Positions 1 to 7,755 of a stretch of DNA of 19,633 nt are shown here, piece after piece. The position numbers and the translations under genes are program-made. Below the pieces are notes generated by a model. The model had not been told where the DNA came from. It did no database searches and worked only from the letters and a program-made list of their open reading frames with translations. Origin of the DNA: Tannerellaceae bacterium (GTDB taxonomy: Bacteria; Bacteroidota; Bacteroidia; Bacteroidales; Tannerellaceae); assembly GCA_031273385.1 (NCBI GenBank), contig JAISRY010000147.1, positions 1 through 19,633 of the forward strand, in the 5' to 3' direction. How positions within the stretch are numbered: the stretch's first letter is position 1; every line of letters starts with the position of its first letter.

Positions 1-207
1 CAAGTGGCTACGACCTCCGACCTGATGAACGTCAACCTGCGGGTAAACGGGCAGATAGGGATGTCTTACGACTTCGACCTGAAAGGGGTCTACCTGACGC
101 CCTATTTCCTGTTCGACTATGGATTCGGCGACGTGACCGAGGGCGGGGAGTGGAAAGCCTCAGGCATAAAGCTCGGGCTTGCCTGCAAGTTTAATGTGGT
201 GAAATAA
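1..207 (+). CDS. Outer-membrane beta-barrel protein, C-terminal fragment (5' end outside window)
   Basis: The reading frame is open from the first base and ends at TAA 205-207, giving 68 visible residues, so the start lies upstream of the window. The visible part alternates polar and aromatic or hydrophobic residues in short strands (for example GQIGMSYDFDL, YLTPYFLFDYGFGD, GIKLGLACKFNVVK). This is the pattern of the last strands of an outer-membrane barrel of the OmpW / OMP_b-brl type. A GTG at 4-6 could be read as a start but would leave no signal peptide, so I treat the gene as truncated by the window edge. Only 22 bases separate it from the next lipoprotein gene on the same strand, so the three genes may be one transcript. 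The barrel assignment is inference from strand pattern; the subfamily is unknown. Confidence 0.6.
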   Translation, partial: QVATTSDLMNVNLRVNGQIGMSYDFDLKGVYLTPYFLFDYGFGDVTEGGEWKASGIKLGLACKFNVVK

Positions 208-229
208 ACCGGATCTCAATAACAAACGT

Positions 230-799
230 ATGATGAAAGCAATCGGAAGAATTGATCCCCTCCGGGCGGCCATGCTGCTCGGTGCGCTCGCCTCCTGCCT
301 CCTTGCAGGCTGTAACGAAAGCGGCGACGGAACCGACCCGTTCAACATCGGCGGCGGCGCTTCCTCGCTCGTCGGGAAATGGACAAGCGCCAGCGCTACG
401 GGAACGGTAGCCTACGGCACTTCGGAGTTAGGCGTTGCACTCGCCAATGCAGTGAACGAAAATATCCAGACCTATATCCTGAACGACGTCGTCACCTTTA
501 CGTTCGAAACAGGCGGAACGGTAAAGCTCCTGGATATGGGTACGCTCTACACCCAGGGCACCTACTCGCTGAAAGGAAACACCCTGACGCTCACCAACCA
601 GGAGAAGCAAACGCTCAACCTGACTATTGCACTCAAGGAAACGGAGTTTACCCTCGACGCCAGCGGCACCGAGATCGCCGCCCTCGCAGTATGGGCCATA
701 GGCGACGCCGTACTGAGGGCAAACAACTACGGCGGCATGACGGAAACCGGCCTGGAAGTGACCGTCGCCGATCTCACCATGAAATTCGTAAAACAATGA
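230..799 (+). CDS. Small lipoprotein with lipocalin-like beta domain
   Basis: The 189-residue protein starts with a hydrophobic signal segment ending in the lipobox LLAGC, which puts the lipidated cysteine at residue 28, so it should be a membrane-anchored lipoprotein. After a short Gly/Asp/Ser tether, the body contains a GKWTSAS-type strand near residue 49, a VVTFTFETGGTVKL hairpin and a GTYSLKGNTLTLT hairpin. This is the up-and-down beta pattern of the lipocalin-like domains common in Bacteroidales lipoproteins (DUF4923-like is my guess). No enzymatic motif is visible. Two ATG codons sit in tandem at 230 and 233; either would keep the signal peptide. The stop overlaps the start of the following gene by four bases (ATGA, 796-799), which indicates translational coupling. 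Function unknown. Confidence 0.75.
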   Translation: MMKAIGRIDPLRAAMLLGALASCLLAGCNESGDGTDPFNIGGGASSLVGKWTSASATGTVAYGTSELGVALANAVNENIQTYILNDVVTFTFETGGTVKLLDMGTLYTQGTYSLKGNTLTLTNQEKQTLNLTIALKETEFTLDASGTEIAALAVWAIGDAVLRANNYGGMTETGLEVTVADLTMKFVKQ

Positions 800-1980
800 A
801 ACGGCTCCTTTTAATGGCTATGACATGCGGTATCGTTTCGTGCAACGGACAAACGGGCGGCTTTGCGGAACAGGCAAAGACCGTCCGTGCCACCGCCCCC
901 GAAATGAACGACATGGAGATGCTGACCATGACGCAGGCGCCCGGCTGGCAACTCCTCGCCGGTACGCAATGGATTGGCAACGCCTACTGCAACAGCATCA
1001 AAGGCGTCAACGAACGGCTCGGCGCCTTTTTCTTCCTGGACTACAACCGCAACTATACGCAGTCGTCCATGGCACAGTCGGGTACCACCGACGGTAAATC
1101 GGTTTACCTCAACCTCATGTCGGCAGCCGATTACCTCGACTACGTCTTCCGCCGGCAGTTCTCTGCCGTGAAAGACGCAAAGCGCACGCTACTGAAAACG
1201 CTCGATCAATACCCCGAAGCCGACCGGCAGCAATTGGAACAACTGCGCATCACGCTTTACAACAATGCCCTGCAGTACGTGCGCCAGTCGCCCACCGCCT
1301 CCTACATGAAAATCCGCAATCAAACGGCAGACCGCGCTTCGGCGGAATACAAATGGATGCAGGACGGCGACACCATCGTTCACTTCATGGAGGTCATTAT
1401 CGCCGCCACGTACCAGGATTTCCAAGGCCCCTACCTCAACACATCCCTCATTTTGTGGGGTCAACAAATGCTATGGACAGCCACTTCCCCGTCAAAAAGC
1501 GGCAAGCAGGTACAGAAAGACCTGGAACTGATGGTGCCGACAATCAAATTCAACGAGCAGTACATAGCCGCACTCAACGCTATCGTGATGCAGGGAATCC
1601 GGCAAGGCGAAGCCGAAACGCGCCGTATCCAAAACGAAATGGCGCAGTCCGAAATCCGCCATCAGCAAAAAATGGCGGCACAAATCATGGAAACGCAGGA
1701 ATACATATCCAACGCCCGTCGCGAAGTAAACGCCAACCGCCAGGCCTCGATGGAACGTATCAATCAAGGCTGGACAGACGCCATCAAAGGCGTAGACCGC
1801 TACATGGGTACCGACGGCAAAGTGGTAGAAGTCCCCATCAGCATGGGCAATAAAGTATGGCAAAACGCCGAAAGCGGCACCATCTACACCTCCGACAGCT
1901 ACCTCTTCAACCCCATCGCCAACCTCCCCGACAAAGACGGCATCGTCCGCGAATTCCGCCAGCTGCAACTATTGAAGTGA
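796..1980 (+). CDS. Lipoprotein of unknown function with C-terminal coiled-coil segment
   Basis: This 394-residue protein begins MKRLLLMAMTCGIVSC, a short signal peptide with lipobox GIVSC and predicted lipidated Cys16. I chose ATG 796 because it yields that lipobox and overlaps the preceding stop in ATGA; the frame stays open upstream to 379, but that stretch is antisense-of-sense noise over the first lipoprotein. The mature part is mostly helical. A Gln/Glu/Arg-rich heptad-like stretch at roughly residues 275-325 looks like a coiled coil. It is followed by a Trp- and Asn-rich tail (VWQNAES, DSYLFNPIANLP) faintly like tails of other uncharacterised secreted proteins. I do not recognise a characterised family. 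Coupling to the upstream lipoprotein suggests the two act together at the envelope; this is inference. Confidence 0.75.
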   Translation: MKRLLLMAMTCGIVSCNGQTGGFAEQAKTVRATAPEMNDMEMLTMTQAPGWQLLAGTQWIGNAYCNSIKGVNERLGAFFFLDYNRNYTQSSMAQSGTTDGKSVYLNLMSAADYLDYVFRRQFSAVKDAKRTLLKTLDQYPEADRQQLEQLRITLYNNALQYVRQSPTASYMKIRNQTADRASAEYKWMQDGDTIVHFMEVIIAATYQDFQGPYLNTSLILWGQQMLWTATSPSKSGKQVQKDLELMVPTIKFNEQYIAALNAIVMQGIRQGEAETRRIQNEMAQSEIRHQQKMAAQIMETQEYISNARREVNANRQASMERINQGWTDAIKGVDRYMGTDGKVVEVPISMGNKVWQNAESGTIYTSDSYLFNPIANLPDKDGIVREFRQLQLLK

Positions 1981-2000
1981 TCAAAAAAACGCTATCTTTG
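1971..2000 (+). promoter_or_regulatory. Candidate Bacteroidota promoter for mntA-hepT
   Basis: TATCTTTG at 1993-2000 matches the Bacteroides -7 consensus TAnnTTTG. A near -33 element ATTG lies at 1971-1974 with 18 bases between, one short of the usual 19-21. The box ends 29 bases before the mntA ATG, and the -33 half overlaps the end of the upstream lipoprotein gene. Transcription of the toxin-antitoxin pair is therefore probably independent of the genes before it. Confidence 0.55.
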
Positions 2001-2029
2001 TATCATAATAACAATTAAATCATGACAGC

Positions 2030-2338
2030 ATGTATTTGGATGAGTATAAAAGCCGTTTGACGGAATTTTGCCGGCAAAACAGGGTGAAAACATTATATGC
2101 GTTTGGTTCCGTCCTGACAAGTAACTTTAACGGGGAGAGCGATATTGACATGGTAGTTGATATTGACGCCTCCGACCCGCTGGTTTACGGCGACAGCTAT
2201 TTCAACCTGAAGTTTGCCTTGCAGGATTTACTCAAACACCCCATAGACCTGCTTGAAGAAAAAGCCGTCAGAAACCCATTTCTGCGCGAGCACATAGATA
2301 ACTCCAAACAACTGATTTATGCAAAACAAAACGCCTGA
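2030..2338 (+). CDS. mntA: MntA-type minimal nucleotidyltransferase antitoxin
   Basis: The 102-residue protein is a minimal nucleotidyltransferase. It has the signature GS-X10-D-X-D: Gly26-Ser27, then Asp38 and Asp40 (context AFGSVLTS and ESDIDMVVD). In characterised MntA/HepT pairs this enzyme uses ATP to AMPylate a tyrosine of the HEPN toxin and so silences it; that role is known for the family and inferred here. A third acidic residue expected at the end of a later strand is plausibly in the HPIDLLEE segment (Asp77 region). The start ATG at 2030 follows the promoter box by 29 bases; an out-of-frame ATG at 2022 opens only a 12-codon frame. The gene overlaps hepT by 20 bases, so the two are made together. 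The region is visibly richer in A/T than the lipoprotein genes before it, fitting a laterally mobile module. Confidence 0.85.
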   Translation: MYLDEYKSRLTEFCRQNRVKTLYAFGSVLTSNFNGESDIDMVVDIDASDPLVYGDSYFNLKFALQDLLKHPIDLLEEKAVRNPFLREHIDNSKQLIYAKQNA

Positions 2339-2687
2339 TATTAGGGTTTACCTGAAAGATATAGAACTATCCATTGCGGAAATATTCGCTTTCCTGCCCG
2401 AACAACGCGATTTTTTTGAATTTCAAAAAGACCTGAAAACCCGTAAAGCCGTTGAGCGCAATATTGAAATAATCGGAGAGGCAATGAACAGAATACTGAA
2501 AATCGAACCGAATTTTCCGATAGACGCCGCCCGCAGAATCGTAGACACACGAAATCGTATCATACACGGATATGACAGTCTTTCGGAAGATGTATTGTGG
2601 CTAATCATCGTCAATTACCTACCCAACCTCGAAAAGCAGGTAAAAGAACTTTTGACACGAGAAAACAATAATGGGAAGATTATATGA
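2319..2687 (+). CDS. hepT: HepT-type HEPN RNase toxin
   Basis: The 122-residue all-helical protein carries the HEPN motif R-X4-H-X-Y as Arg78, His83 and Tyr85 (context TRNRIIHGYD). Arg and His are the RNase catalytic pair of the family, and the Tyr is the residue AMPylated by MntA in studied systems. Other typical positions are present: the ERNIEIIGEA helix (about residues 46-55) and the C-terminal LPNLEKQVKELL helix. Its length fits the family. The start overlaps the mntA 3' end by 20 bases. The stop at 2685-2687 faces the stop of the leftward TPR gene with only 12 bases between, and I see no terminator hairpin, so transcripts could run into each other. All key residues are intact, so the toxin is predicted active. 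Confidence 0.85.
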   Translation: MQNKTPDIRVYLKDIELSIAEIFAFLPEQRDFFEFQKDLKTRKAVERNIEIIGEAMNRILKIEPNFPIDAARRIVDTRNRIIHGYDSLSEDVLWLIIVNYLPNLEKQVKELLTRENNNGKII

Positions 2688-2699
2688 TGCGGTACACTA

Positions 2700-4796
2700 T
2701 CAGTTTCCTGTCATTCTTTTGATGATATTATAGGCGTTGACGATGCCTAATTCGCCGGCTTTACTTAAGTCGGCTATGCCACGGTTGGCGTCGCCCTGGG
2801 AAAGGCGGGCTAAGCCACGGTTGAAATAGGCTTCGGCAAACTCGGGGTCACGAAGAATCGCTTCGCTGTAATCCTGGATGGCCGCCCGGTAATCACGCTG
2901 CGCACAACGGAGGTTACCCCTGTTGAAGTAGGCGTAGATAAAGCCGGGGTTCAATTTGATCACCATGTCATAATCACGCACAATCTGCTCATGGACAAAG
3001 GTCTTCCGGTCGTCTTTCAGCTTAGCCGTAATGGGATCGTTGATGATGGCGTTCGTTATCTGTTTTCCGGCATTGATATTCATACTCAACGTAGTGGATT
3101 CGTCCGTGAGCTGCGACTGCTGGTTATATTCCAGTTGCTTATACTGCACTACCGCCCTGTTGAAATAGGCGATGACAAACGATGGATCCAGTTCCAACAC
3201 CCGGTCATAATCCTTTATCGCCTCCGCAAAGTCCTGTACCAGCGTAAAGTCTAACGCCCGTCCGAAATAGGCATGTACGTTGCGGGCGTCCTTTTCTATC
3301 TCGAACGAATAGTCGTTGATCGAGGCAAAGTGAGCCGCTATCTGGTCTTCCGTCAAAGCAGCCTCTTCGTTCGTAATCCGCAATTTCCGCGAAAGGATCA
3401 TCTGCGCATTGAACGCTTCGATCGTCTTGTCGTAATAGATGATCTTTTTTACCTGGCCTATCTTTTCGTAGTAGGTGAGGACGAATTGGGGTTCAAGGTC
3501 TACCCTGACGTTCTTGTCCTGCACCCGTCCGCGAATATCGCTATGGTATTTGCTTCTCCGCTCTTCCTCCTTGTCATAGACGACCAGGCGGTTGAATTTA
3601 TTGATGTTCTTGTCGGACTGTTCGCGGGTATTTTCCTCTTTCGGGTCGGAGGATGCCGCGCCGTCCGTTGCGGCAATACTGGCGGCGACCCCTGCCAGGC
3701 GTTCTTTCCGGCTTCTTTCCTCGATCTCGTAAGCGGTCCATGCATCACGGTCTGCACCGGCATTGTCGCGCAGCTTACGCTTCGCCTCCGAGCGGTTATA
3801 ATAGGCAGGGATGAAGTTGGGGTATTGGGCGAGTACCTTGTCGTAATCCTGTATCGCGCCCTGGTAATCGCCTGTTTCAAAACGGAGTAAAGCGCGGTTG
3901 TAACAGGCCATATAGTTATCCGGTTCCTCTTCCAGTACGACGTCAAAGTCTTCGATCGCGCGATTGTTATCCCCCACCTGCGAGCGCAGCAATCCGCGGT
4001 TGAAACGGGCGATCAGGTTACGGCTATCCATCGCGACCACCTGGTCGTAATCAGCCATAGCCCCCCGCAAATCATCCATCTGGAAACGGACAAGCCCCCG
4101 ATTGATATAATAGCCGCCCTCGCGGGGGTTCAGGCGTATGGCTTCGTTCAAATCGGCCAGCGCCGTCTTCCAGTCATTCATCTGATAATGGATAATCGCA
4201 CGGTTCCCGTAAGCCGGAGGATAGTAGGGATCCAGTTCGATCGAGGTATTATAATCCTGCAGGGCGCGCAGGGTGTCGCCTTTTTCCAGGTACATCGACC
4301 CCCTGGCCAGGTAGTTCATCGAATACTTGGCATGGACAGCCATCAATTCATTGAAAACAGTCTCCGCTCCGTCATAGTCTTTCTTCTGGATATAGGCTAT
4401 CGCTTTATTCGTCATCATGGGGCGGTCTTCCGGCTTTAGCTCCAACCCCTTGGTGTAGTCGGCTATCGCGTTATCGTATTTTTCGAGATTCTGGCAGGCG
4501 ATGCCGCGTGCATAATAGGCCTGAACTAAAAAAGGGTTCCGCTGAAGACATAATGAACAGTCTTCCTCGGCACCCTTGTAATCGTCTAAATTTATCTTTG
4601 CTACTGCGCGGTAGAAATAAGGCTCCGCTAACCATGGCTTGGCTTTGATCACCTGATTAAAGTACTGTATCGAAAGAACATAGTCTTCAAAATACAAGGC
4701 ATTACGTCCAATCTCCAGTACGCGGTCCGTATTGATCTGCGCAAATAATATATGTGAACAGAGTGGTAATAAAAATAATAATATCGCTTTCTTCAT
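2700..4796 (-). CDS. Secreted multi-TPR protein
   Basis: The 698-residue protein begins MKKAILLFLLPLCSHILFAQ, a signal peptide likely cut after the Ala-Gln, so it acts in the periplasm or at the outer membrane. I use ATG 4796; an in-frame TTG eight codons upstream lies inside a promoter-like box and would spoil the signal peptide. About ten tetratricopeptide repeats fill residues 20-355 (recurring motifs AYYARGIA, AYGNRAII, AYYNRSEA with D-Y at the helix end). Residues 360-490 form a charged, non-TPR insert containing a Tyr-rich stretch (IGQVKKIIYYDKTIEAF). More repeats follow at 500-560 and 605-690. TPRs are protein-binding scaffolds; no enzyme domain is visible. It is last in the leftward gene cluster, 40 bases after the biotin carrier gene, but may also have its own promoter. 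Partner unknown. Confidence 0.85.
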   Translation of the reverse strand: MKKAILLFLLPLCSHILFAQINTDRVLEIGRNALYFEDYVLSIQYFNQVIKAKPWLAEPYFYRAVAKINLDDYKGAEEDCSLCLQRNPFLVQAYYARGIACQNLEKYDNAIADYTKGLELKPEDRPMMTNKAIAYIQKKDYDGAETVFNELMAVHAKYSMNYLARGSMYLEKGDTLRALQDYNTSIELDPYYPPAYGNRAIIHYQMNDWKTALADLNEAIRLNPREGGYYINRGLVRFQMDDLRGAMADYDQVVAMDSRNLIARFNRGLLRSQVGDNNRAIEDFDVVLEEEPDNYMACYNRALLRFETGDYQGAIQDYDKVLAQYPNFIPAYYNRSEAKRKLRDNAGADRDAWTAYEIEERSRKERLAGVAASIAATDGAASSDPKEENTREQSDKNINKFNRLVVYDKEEERRSKYHSDIRGRVQDKNVRVDLEPQFVLTYYEKIGQVKKIIYYDKTIEAFNAQMILSRKLRITNEEAALTEDQIAAHFASINDYSFEIEKDARNVHAYFGRALDFTLVQDFAEAIKDYDRVLELDPSFVIAYFNRAVVQYKQLEYNQQSQLTDESTTLSMNINAGKQITNAIINDPITAKLKDDRKTFVHEQIVRDYDMVIKLNPGFIYAYFNRGNLRCAQRDYRAAIQDYSEAILRDPEFAEAYFNRGLARLSQGDANRGIADLSKAGELGIVNAYNIIKRMTGN

Positions 4797-4817
4797 CCTT
4801 TTCAACTGATTAAGAAG

Positions 4818-4825
4818 CAAAAATA
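4818..4825 (-). promoter_or_regulatory. Candidate -7 box upstream of the TPR gene
   Basis: Read on the minus strand, the bases are TATTTTTG, matching TAnnTTTG. The box ends 21 bases before the chosen ATG at 4796. I see no TTTG at the expected -33 spacing, so this is a weak call; the gene may equally be transcribed from upstream. Confidence 0.3.
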
Positions 4826-4836
4826 GATAATTTATA

Positions 4837-5163
4837 TCACTTTGGCTCTATTTTTATCATCAAATGATGTTTACCGACCTGATCTCCCTCCCTGACGTAA
4901 ATTTCTTTTACCACGCCGGTTACGGGAGCGACGATCCTGTTCAGCATTTTCATCGCCTCATGGATCATCACCAGCTCTCCCATTTCCACCTGCTGCCCGG
5001 GCTCCACCAATATCCGGATAACCGTTCCGGGAAGCGTCGAAACGACATCTTCCGGCAACTGTTTATGCCAGACGGGGCGATTCATGTACTTTGTCGTCAG
5101 CAGGGTCTTATATTTACGAGCCGTCACCACAAAATCCACATAGTCATTTTCTTTCCTATCCAT
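4837..5163 (-). CDS. Biotin carboxyl carrier protein (biotinyl domain subunit)
   Basis: The 108-residue protein ends in a biotinyl-lipoyl domain (about residues 40-107) with the biotinylation motif EAMKM, Lys72 being the site to which biotin is attached. The flanking pattern (PGTVIRILVEPGQQVEMGE before, APVTGVVKEIYVREGDQV after) is the standard half-domain symmetry. It should carry the carboxyl group between a biotin carboxylase and the carboxyltransferase encoded 30 bases upstream. The protein is short for this role and lacks the Ala/Pro-rich swinging linker usual in carriers of methylmalonyl-CoA decarboxylase and oxaloacetate decarboxylase; instead it has about 40 residues of charged, Lys/Tyr-containing N-terminus. 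The biotin carboxylase or membrane subunits it must work with are not in the window. Confidence 0.9.
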   Translation of the reverse strand: MDRKENDYVDFVVTARKYKTLLTTKYMNRPVWHKQLPEDVVSTLPGTVIRILVEPGQQVEMGELVMIHEAMKMLNRIVAPVTGVVKEIYVREGDQVGKHHLMIKIEPK

Positions 5164-5193
5164 ATCTCTCCATTATTATATAGGTGAACATGA

Positions 5194-6741
5194 TCAGAAC
5201 GGCGGCAACCCATGCTTCTTGGCCGGCCGGTATTCCTCCTTTAACGCCGAAAGCCTCAAGGCATGAAGCAGCAGTGAGCGCGTTTCCTTCGGCTCGATAA
5301 CGGAATCGATAAACCCTTTCGATGCCGCTACATACGGATTGGCAAACTTCTCAATGTACTCCTTCACCTTTTCCCGGCGCATCGCCTCCTGATTCTCCGC
5401 CTCCATGATCTCTTTCCTGAAAATAATATTCGCCGCGCCCTCAGGCCCCATGACCGCGATTTCGGCCGTCGGCCATGCAAACATAAAGTCGGCCCCCAAA
5501 TGGCGGGAGTTCATGGCAATATACCCTCCGCCGTAAGCCTTGCGCAGAATAACGGTGATCTTGGGTACGGTCGCTTCCGAATAGGCATACAAAACTTTCG
5601 CCCCATGACGGATCACGCCGGCATGTTCCTGGTCGACCCCCGGTAGATAACCCGGCATATCTTCCAGCGTGATAATCGGAATATTGAACGAGTCGCAAAA
5701 GCGAATGAAGCGGGCGGCCTTATCCGAACTGTCACAATCCAATACGCCGGCCAATACCATAGGCTGATTCGCGACAAAACCGACCGTCCCGCCCTCCATA
5801 CGCCCAAAGCCAATGACCATATTGGCCGCCCACATCTCCTGGATTTCCAGGAAATCGGAATCATCGACAATGCATTTGATCACATCGCGCACATCGTATG
5901 GTAACTTAGGATCAACAGGTACGACCTCTTCAATGTTCAACCCGATGGATGGCTCTTTCGGTTCGACGGGCTTTACCCGTTCCCTGTTATTCTTGGGAAT
6001 AAAGCTGACCAGGCGTTTCACCTGATCGAAACATTCCACCTCGCTCCTGGCATAGAAATGGGCGTTCCCCGTTATCTCCGCATGTACGCGGGCGCCTCCC
6101 AGATCCTCCATGGATATATCTTCGCCCAGAACGGTTTTAATCACATTCGGCCCAGTGATAAACATTTTTGAGATATTCTCCACCACAAACACGAAATCGG
6201 TCAACGCCGGAGAATACACCGCACCGCCGGCACACGGCCCAAGTATAAGGGAAATCTGGGGAATCACCCCCGAAGAGATCGTGTTGCGGTAAAAGATCTC
6301 GCCATACCCAGCCAATGCCTGGACGCCCTCCTGTATACGCGCCCCGCCGGAATCGTTAATCCCGATAATAGGGCATTTCATCTTCAGTGCATGATCCATA
6401 ATCTTCGTAATCTTCCGGGCATGCTGCAATCCCAAAGAGCCTCCGGCTACGGTGAAATCCTGTGCGTAGATACAGACCGGGGCGCCAAAGATCGTCCCCG
6501 TACCGGTAACGACGCCGTCGCCCGGAAAGTCTTTTTTATCCATCCCGAAATCACGTCCGTCATGCTTTACAAACATGTCATATTCATTAAAAGACCCTTG
6601 ATCCAGAAGAGAAAGAATACGTTCGCGTGCGGTAAGTTTACCCATTGCGACCTGCTTTTCGATCGCAGCTTCTCCCCCACCCATCTCTACAACGGCTTTC
6701 TTTTCCCTCAGCGCCTGAATGTTTTTACTTAAATCTGTCAT
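5194..6741 (-). CDS. mmdA: Acyl-CoA carboxyltransferase subunit (propionyl-CoA carboxylase beta / methylmalonyl-CoA decarboxylase alpha)
   Basis: The 515-residue protein has both crotonase-like halves of a biotin-dependent carboxyltransferase. In the N-half, DSGGARIQEG lies at about 130-139 and the oxyanion-hole loop LGPCAGGAVYSPA at 167-179. In the C-half, DMPGYLPGVDQE lies at 361-372 and the Gly-rich AYGGGYIAM at about 402-410. Length and motifs fit the PccB/MmdA family, which moves a carboxyl group between biotin and propionyl-CoA/methylmalonyl-CoA. In Bacteroidota this serves the succinate-propionate route or its reversal. It is followed after 30 bases by the biotin carrier and preceded after 22 bases by def. 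Without a biotin carboxylase or a sodium-pump subunit nearby, the sequence alone cannot decide carboxylase versus decarboxylase; the symbol is the closest family name, not proof of direction. Confidence 0.88.
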   Translation of the reverse strand: MTDLSKNIQALREKKAVVEMGGGEAAIEKQVAMGKLTARERILSLLDQGSFNEYDMFVKHDGRDFGMDKKDFPGDGVVTGTGTIFGAPVCIYAQDFTVAGGSLGLQHARKITKIMDHALKMKCPIIGINDSGGARIQEGVQALAGYGEIFYRNTISSGVIPQISLILGPCAGGAVYSPALTDFVFVVENISKMFITGPNVIKTVLGEDISMEDLGGARVHAEITGNAHFYARSEVECFDQVKRLVSFIPKNNRERVKPVEPKEPSIGLNIEEVVPVDPKLPYDVRDVIKCIVDDSDFLEIQEMWAANMVIGFGRMEGGTVGFVANQPMVLAGVLDCDSSDKAARFIRFCDSFNIPIITLEDMPGYLPGVDQEHAGVIRHGAKVLYAYSEATVPKITVILRKAYGGGYIAMNSRHLGADFMFAWPTAEIAVMGPEGAANIIFRKEIMEAENQEAMRREKVKEYIEKFANPYVAASKGFIDSVIEPKETRSLLLHALRLSALKEEYRPAKKHGLPPF

Positions 6742-6763
6742 TGTCGATTGATTGTTAGTGTTA

Positions 6764-7321
6764 TCATTTACCTACAGCTTTGATCCTGTAGGAGCAGTTC
6801 ATCGTCCCTTTGATAATGTTGTTCAGTTTCCCTTTGTTCAGTTGACGGCGTATGGCGGAGATATGATCGATAAAGACATGCCCCTCAAGGTGTTCATATT
6901 CATGTTGAACCACACGGGCGGCAAATCCGCCGATCGCTTCGTCGTGTTCGACAAAATCCTCATCCATATAGCGTATCCGTATCTCCTTCGCCCTGGGCAC
7001 CTTTTCGTGCAACCCGGGAAGACTGAGGCAGCCCTCTTCCGACAGGGTCTCCTCTTCGCTGCGCTCGATGATATCCGGATTGATCATGACGCGCTTGAAC
7101 CCCTTACATTCGGGAAATTCCGAAGCCATCACCCCGGCGTCAATCACGAGCAACCGGATGGATAGCCCCACTTGGGGAGCGGCCAATCCTATCCCCTCCG
7201 CATGATACATGGTTTCAAACATGTCCGCCACCAACCGTTTTAATCCGGGGTAATCGCCGGACACCTCCTCCGTCTCCTTTCTCAACACCGGTTGACCATA
7301 TAAATATATCGGTAAAATCAT
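6764..7321 (-). CDS. def: Peptide deformylase
   Basis: The 185-residue protein removes the formyl group from the initiator methionine of new proteins in the cytoplasm. All three family motifs are present and intact: [10 protein letters not shown] at residues 43-52, EGCLSLPG at 96-103 with metal ligand Cys98, and QHEYEHLEG with His140, Glu141 and His144. The HEYEH variant of the usual HE-x-DH motif keeps the metal ligands. The start ATG overlaps the ruvX stop in ATGA (7318-7321), so the two are translationally coupled. Length is normal for type I/III enzymes. Confidence 0.97.
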   Translation of the reverse strand: MILPIYLYGQPVLRKETEEVSGDYPGLKRLVADMFETMYHAEGIGLAAPQVGLSIRLLVIDAGVMASEFPECKGFKRVMINPDIIERSEEETLSEEGCLSLPGLHEKVPRAKEIRIRYMDEDFVEHDEAIGGFAARVVQHEYEHLEGHVFIDHISAIRRQLNKGKLNNIIKGTMNCSYRIKAVGK

Positions 7322-7749
7322 ATATTATTATTGTGATATTTAATACTCTCCAAATAGGCTTGCAAAATGATGACCGCACTGATTTCGTCGACCAACCCCT
7401 TTTCCCTGCGCCTCTTTTTCTTCAATCCCCCATCCAGCATCGCCTTATGCGCCAAAAGGGAGGTGAAACGTTCGTCATAATATTGCACCGGGATATCCGG
7501 CAAGGTTCGTTTAAGATGAGTCACAAAAGCCTCTACATACTTCATATTTTCCGACAACTCATTATTCATTTGCCTGGGAAGCCCTACGATAAACCGCTCC
7601 ACCGGTTCGCGTGACACATAGCCGGATAAAAACGGAACCAGCTCGCCACTTGGCACCGTCGCCAAGCCGTTTGCGATCAGTTGCAAGGTATCCGTTACCG
7701 CCACACCGGAACGTTTCCGTCCATAATCTATACTCACGATTCTTCCCAT
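7318..7749 (-). CDS. ruvX: RuvX/YqgF: putative pre-16S rRNA nuclease, Holliday-junction-resolvase fold
   Basis: The 143-residue protein begins [20 protein letters not shown], the first RNase H-like strand with the acidic Asp8 and the DYGRKRxG signature. It also has YYDERFTS near residue 95 and [15 protein letters not shown] near residue 125, all typical of YqgF. The family matures the 5' end of 16S rRNA in E. coli; a resolvase role is debated. I chose ATG 7749. An in-frame TTG three codons upstream is possible but lies inside a TATATTTG promoter-like box. The gene begins 18 bases after the glycosyltransferase stop and overlaps def by four bases. Confidence 0.93.
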   Translation of the reverse strand: MGRIVSIDYGRKRSGVAVTDTLQLIANGLATVPSGELVPFLSGYVSREPVERFIVGLPRQMNNELSENMKYVEAFVTHLKRTLPDIPVQYYDERFTSLLAHKAMLDGGLKKKRRREKGLVDEISAVIILQAYLESIKYHNNNI

Positions 7750-7755
7750 TGGGTA

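Noticed and set aside
379..795. Long in-frame upstream extension of the second lipoprotein gene
   Set aside because: It overlaps the first lipoprotein in another frame, encodes Arg/Gly/His-rich low-quality sequence, and would bury the lipobox at Cys16 of the shorter product.
2022..2060. Twelve-codon frame starting at ATG 2022, just before mntA
   Set aside because: Too short, no counterpart known to me, and the mntA frame begins eight bases later with a good product; a leader peptide role cannot be supported.
2688..2699. Shared bidirectional terminator between hepT and the TPR gene
   Set aside because: The 12 intergenic bases and the flanking gene ends show no convincing hairpin with a T-tract.
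3273..3890. 205-codon open frame antisense to the TPR gene
   Set aside because: It mirrors the repeated codon pattern of the TPR gene, has no recognisable domain and no promoter or start context.
4797..4820. TTG start for the TPR protein
   Set aside because: It falls in a TATTTTTG box and would place charged residues before an otherwise complete signal peptide.
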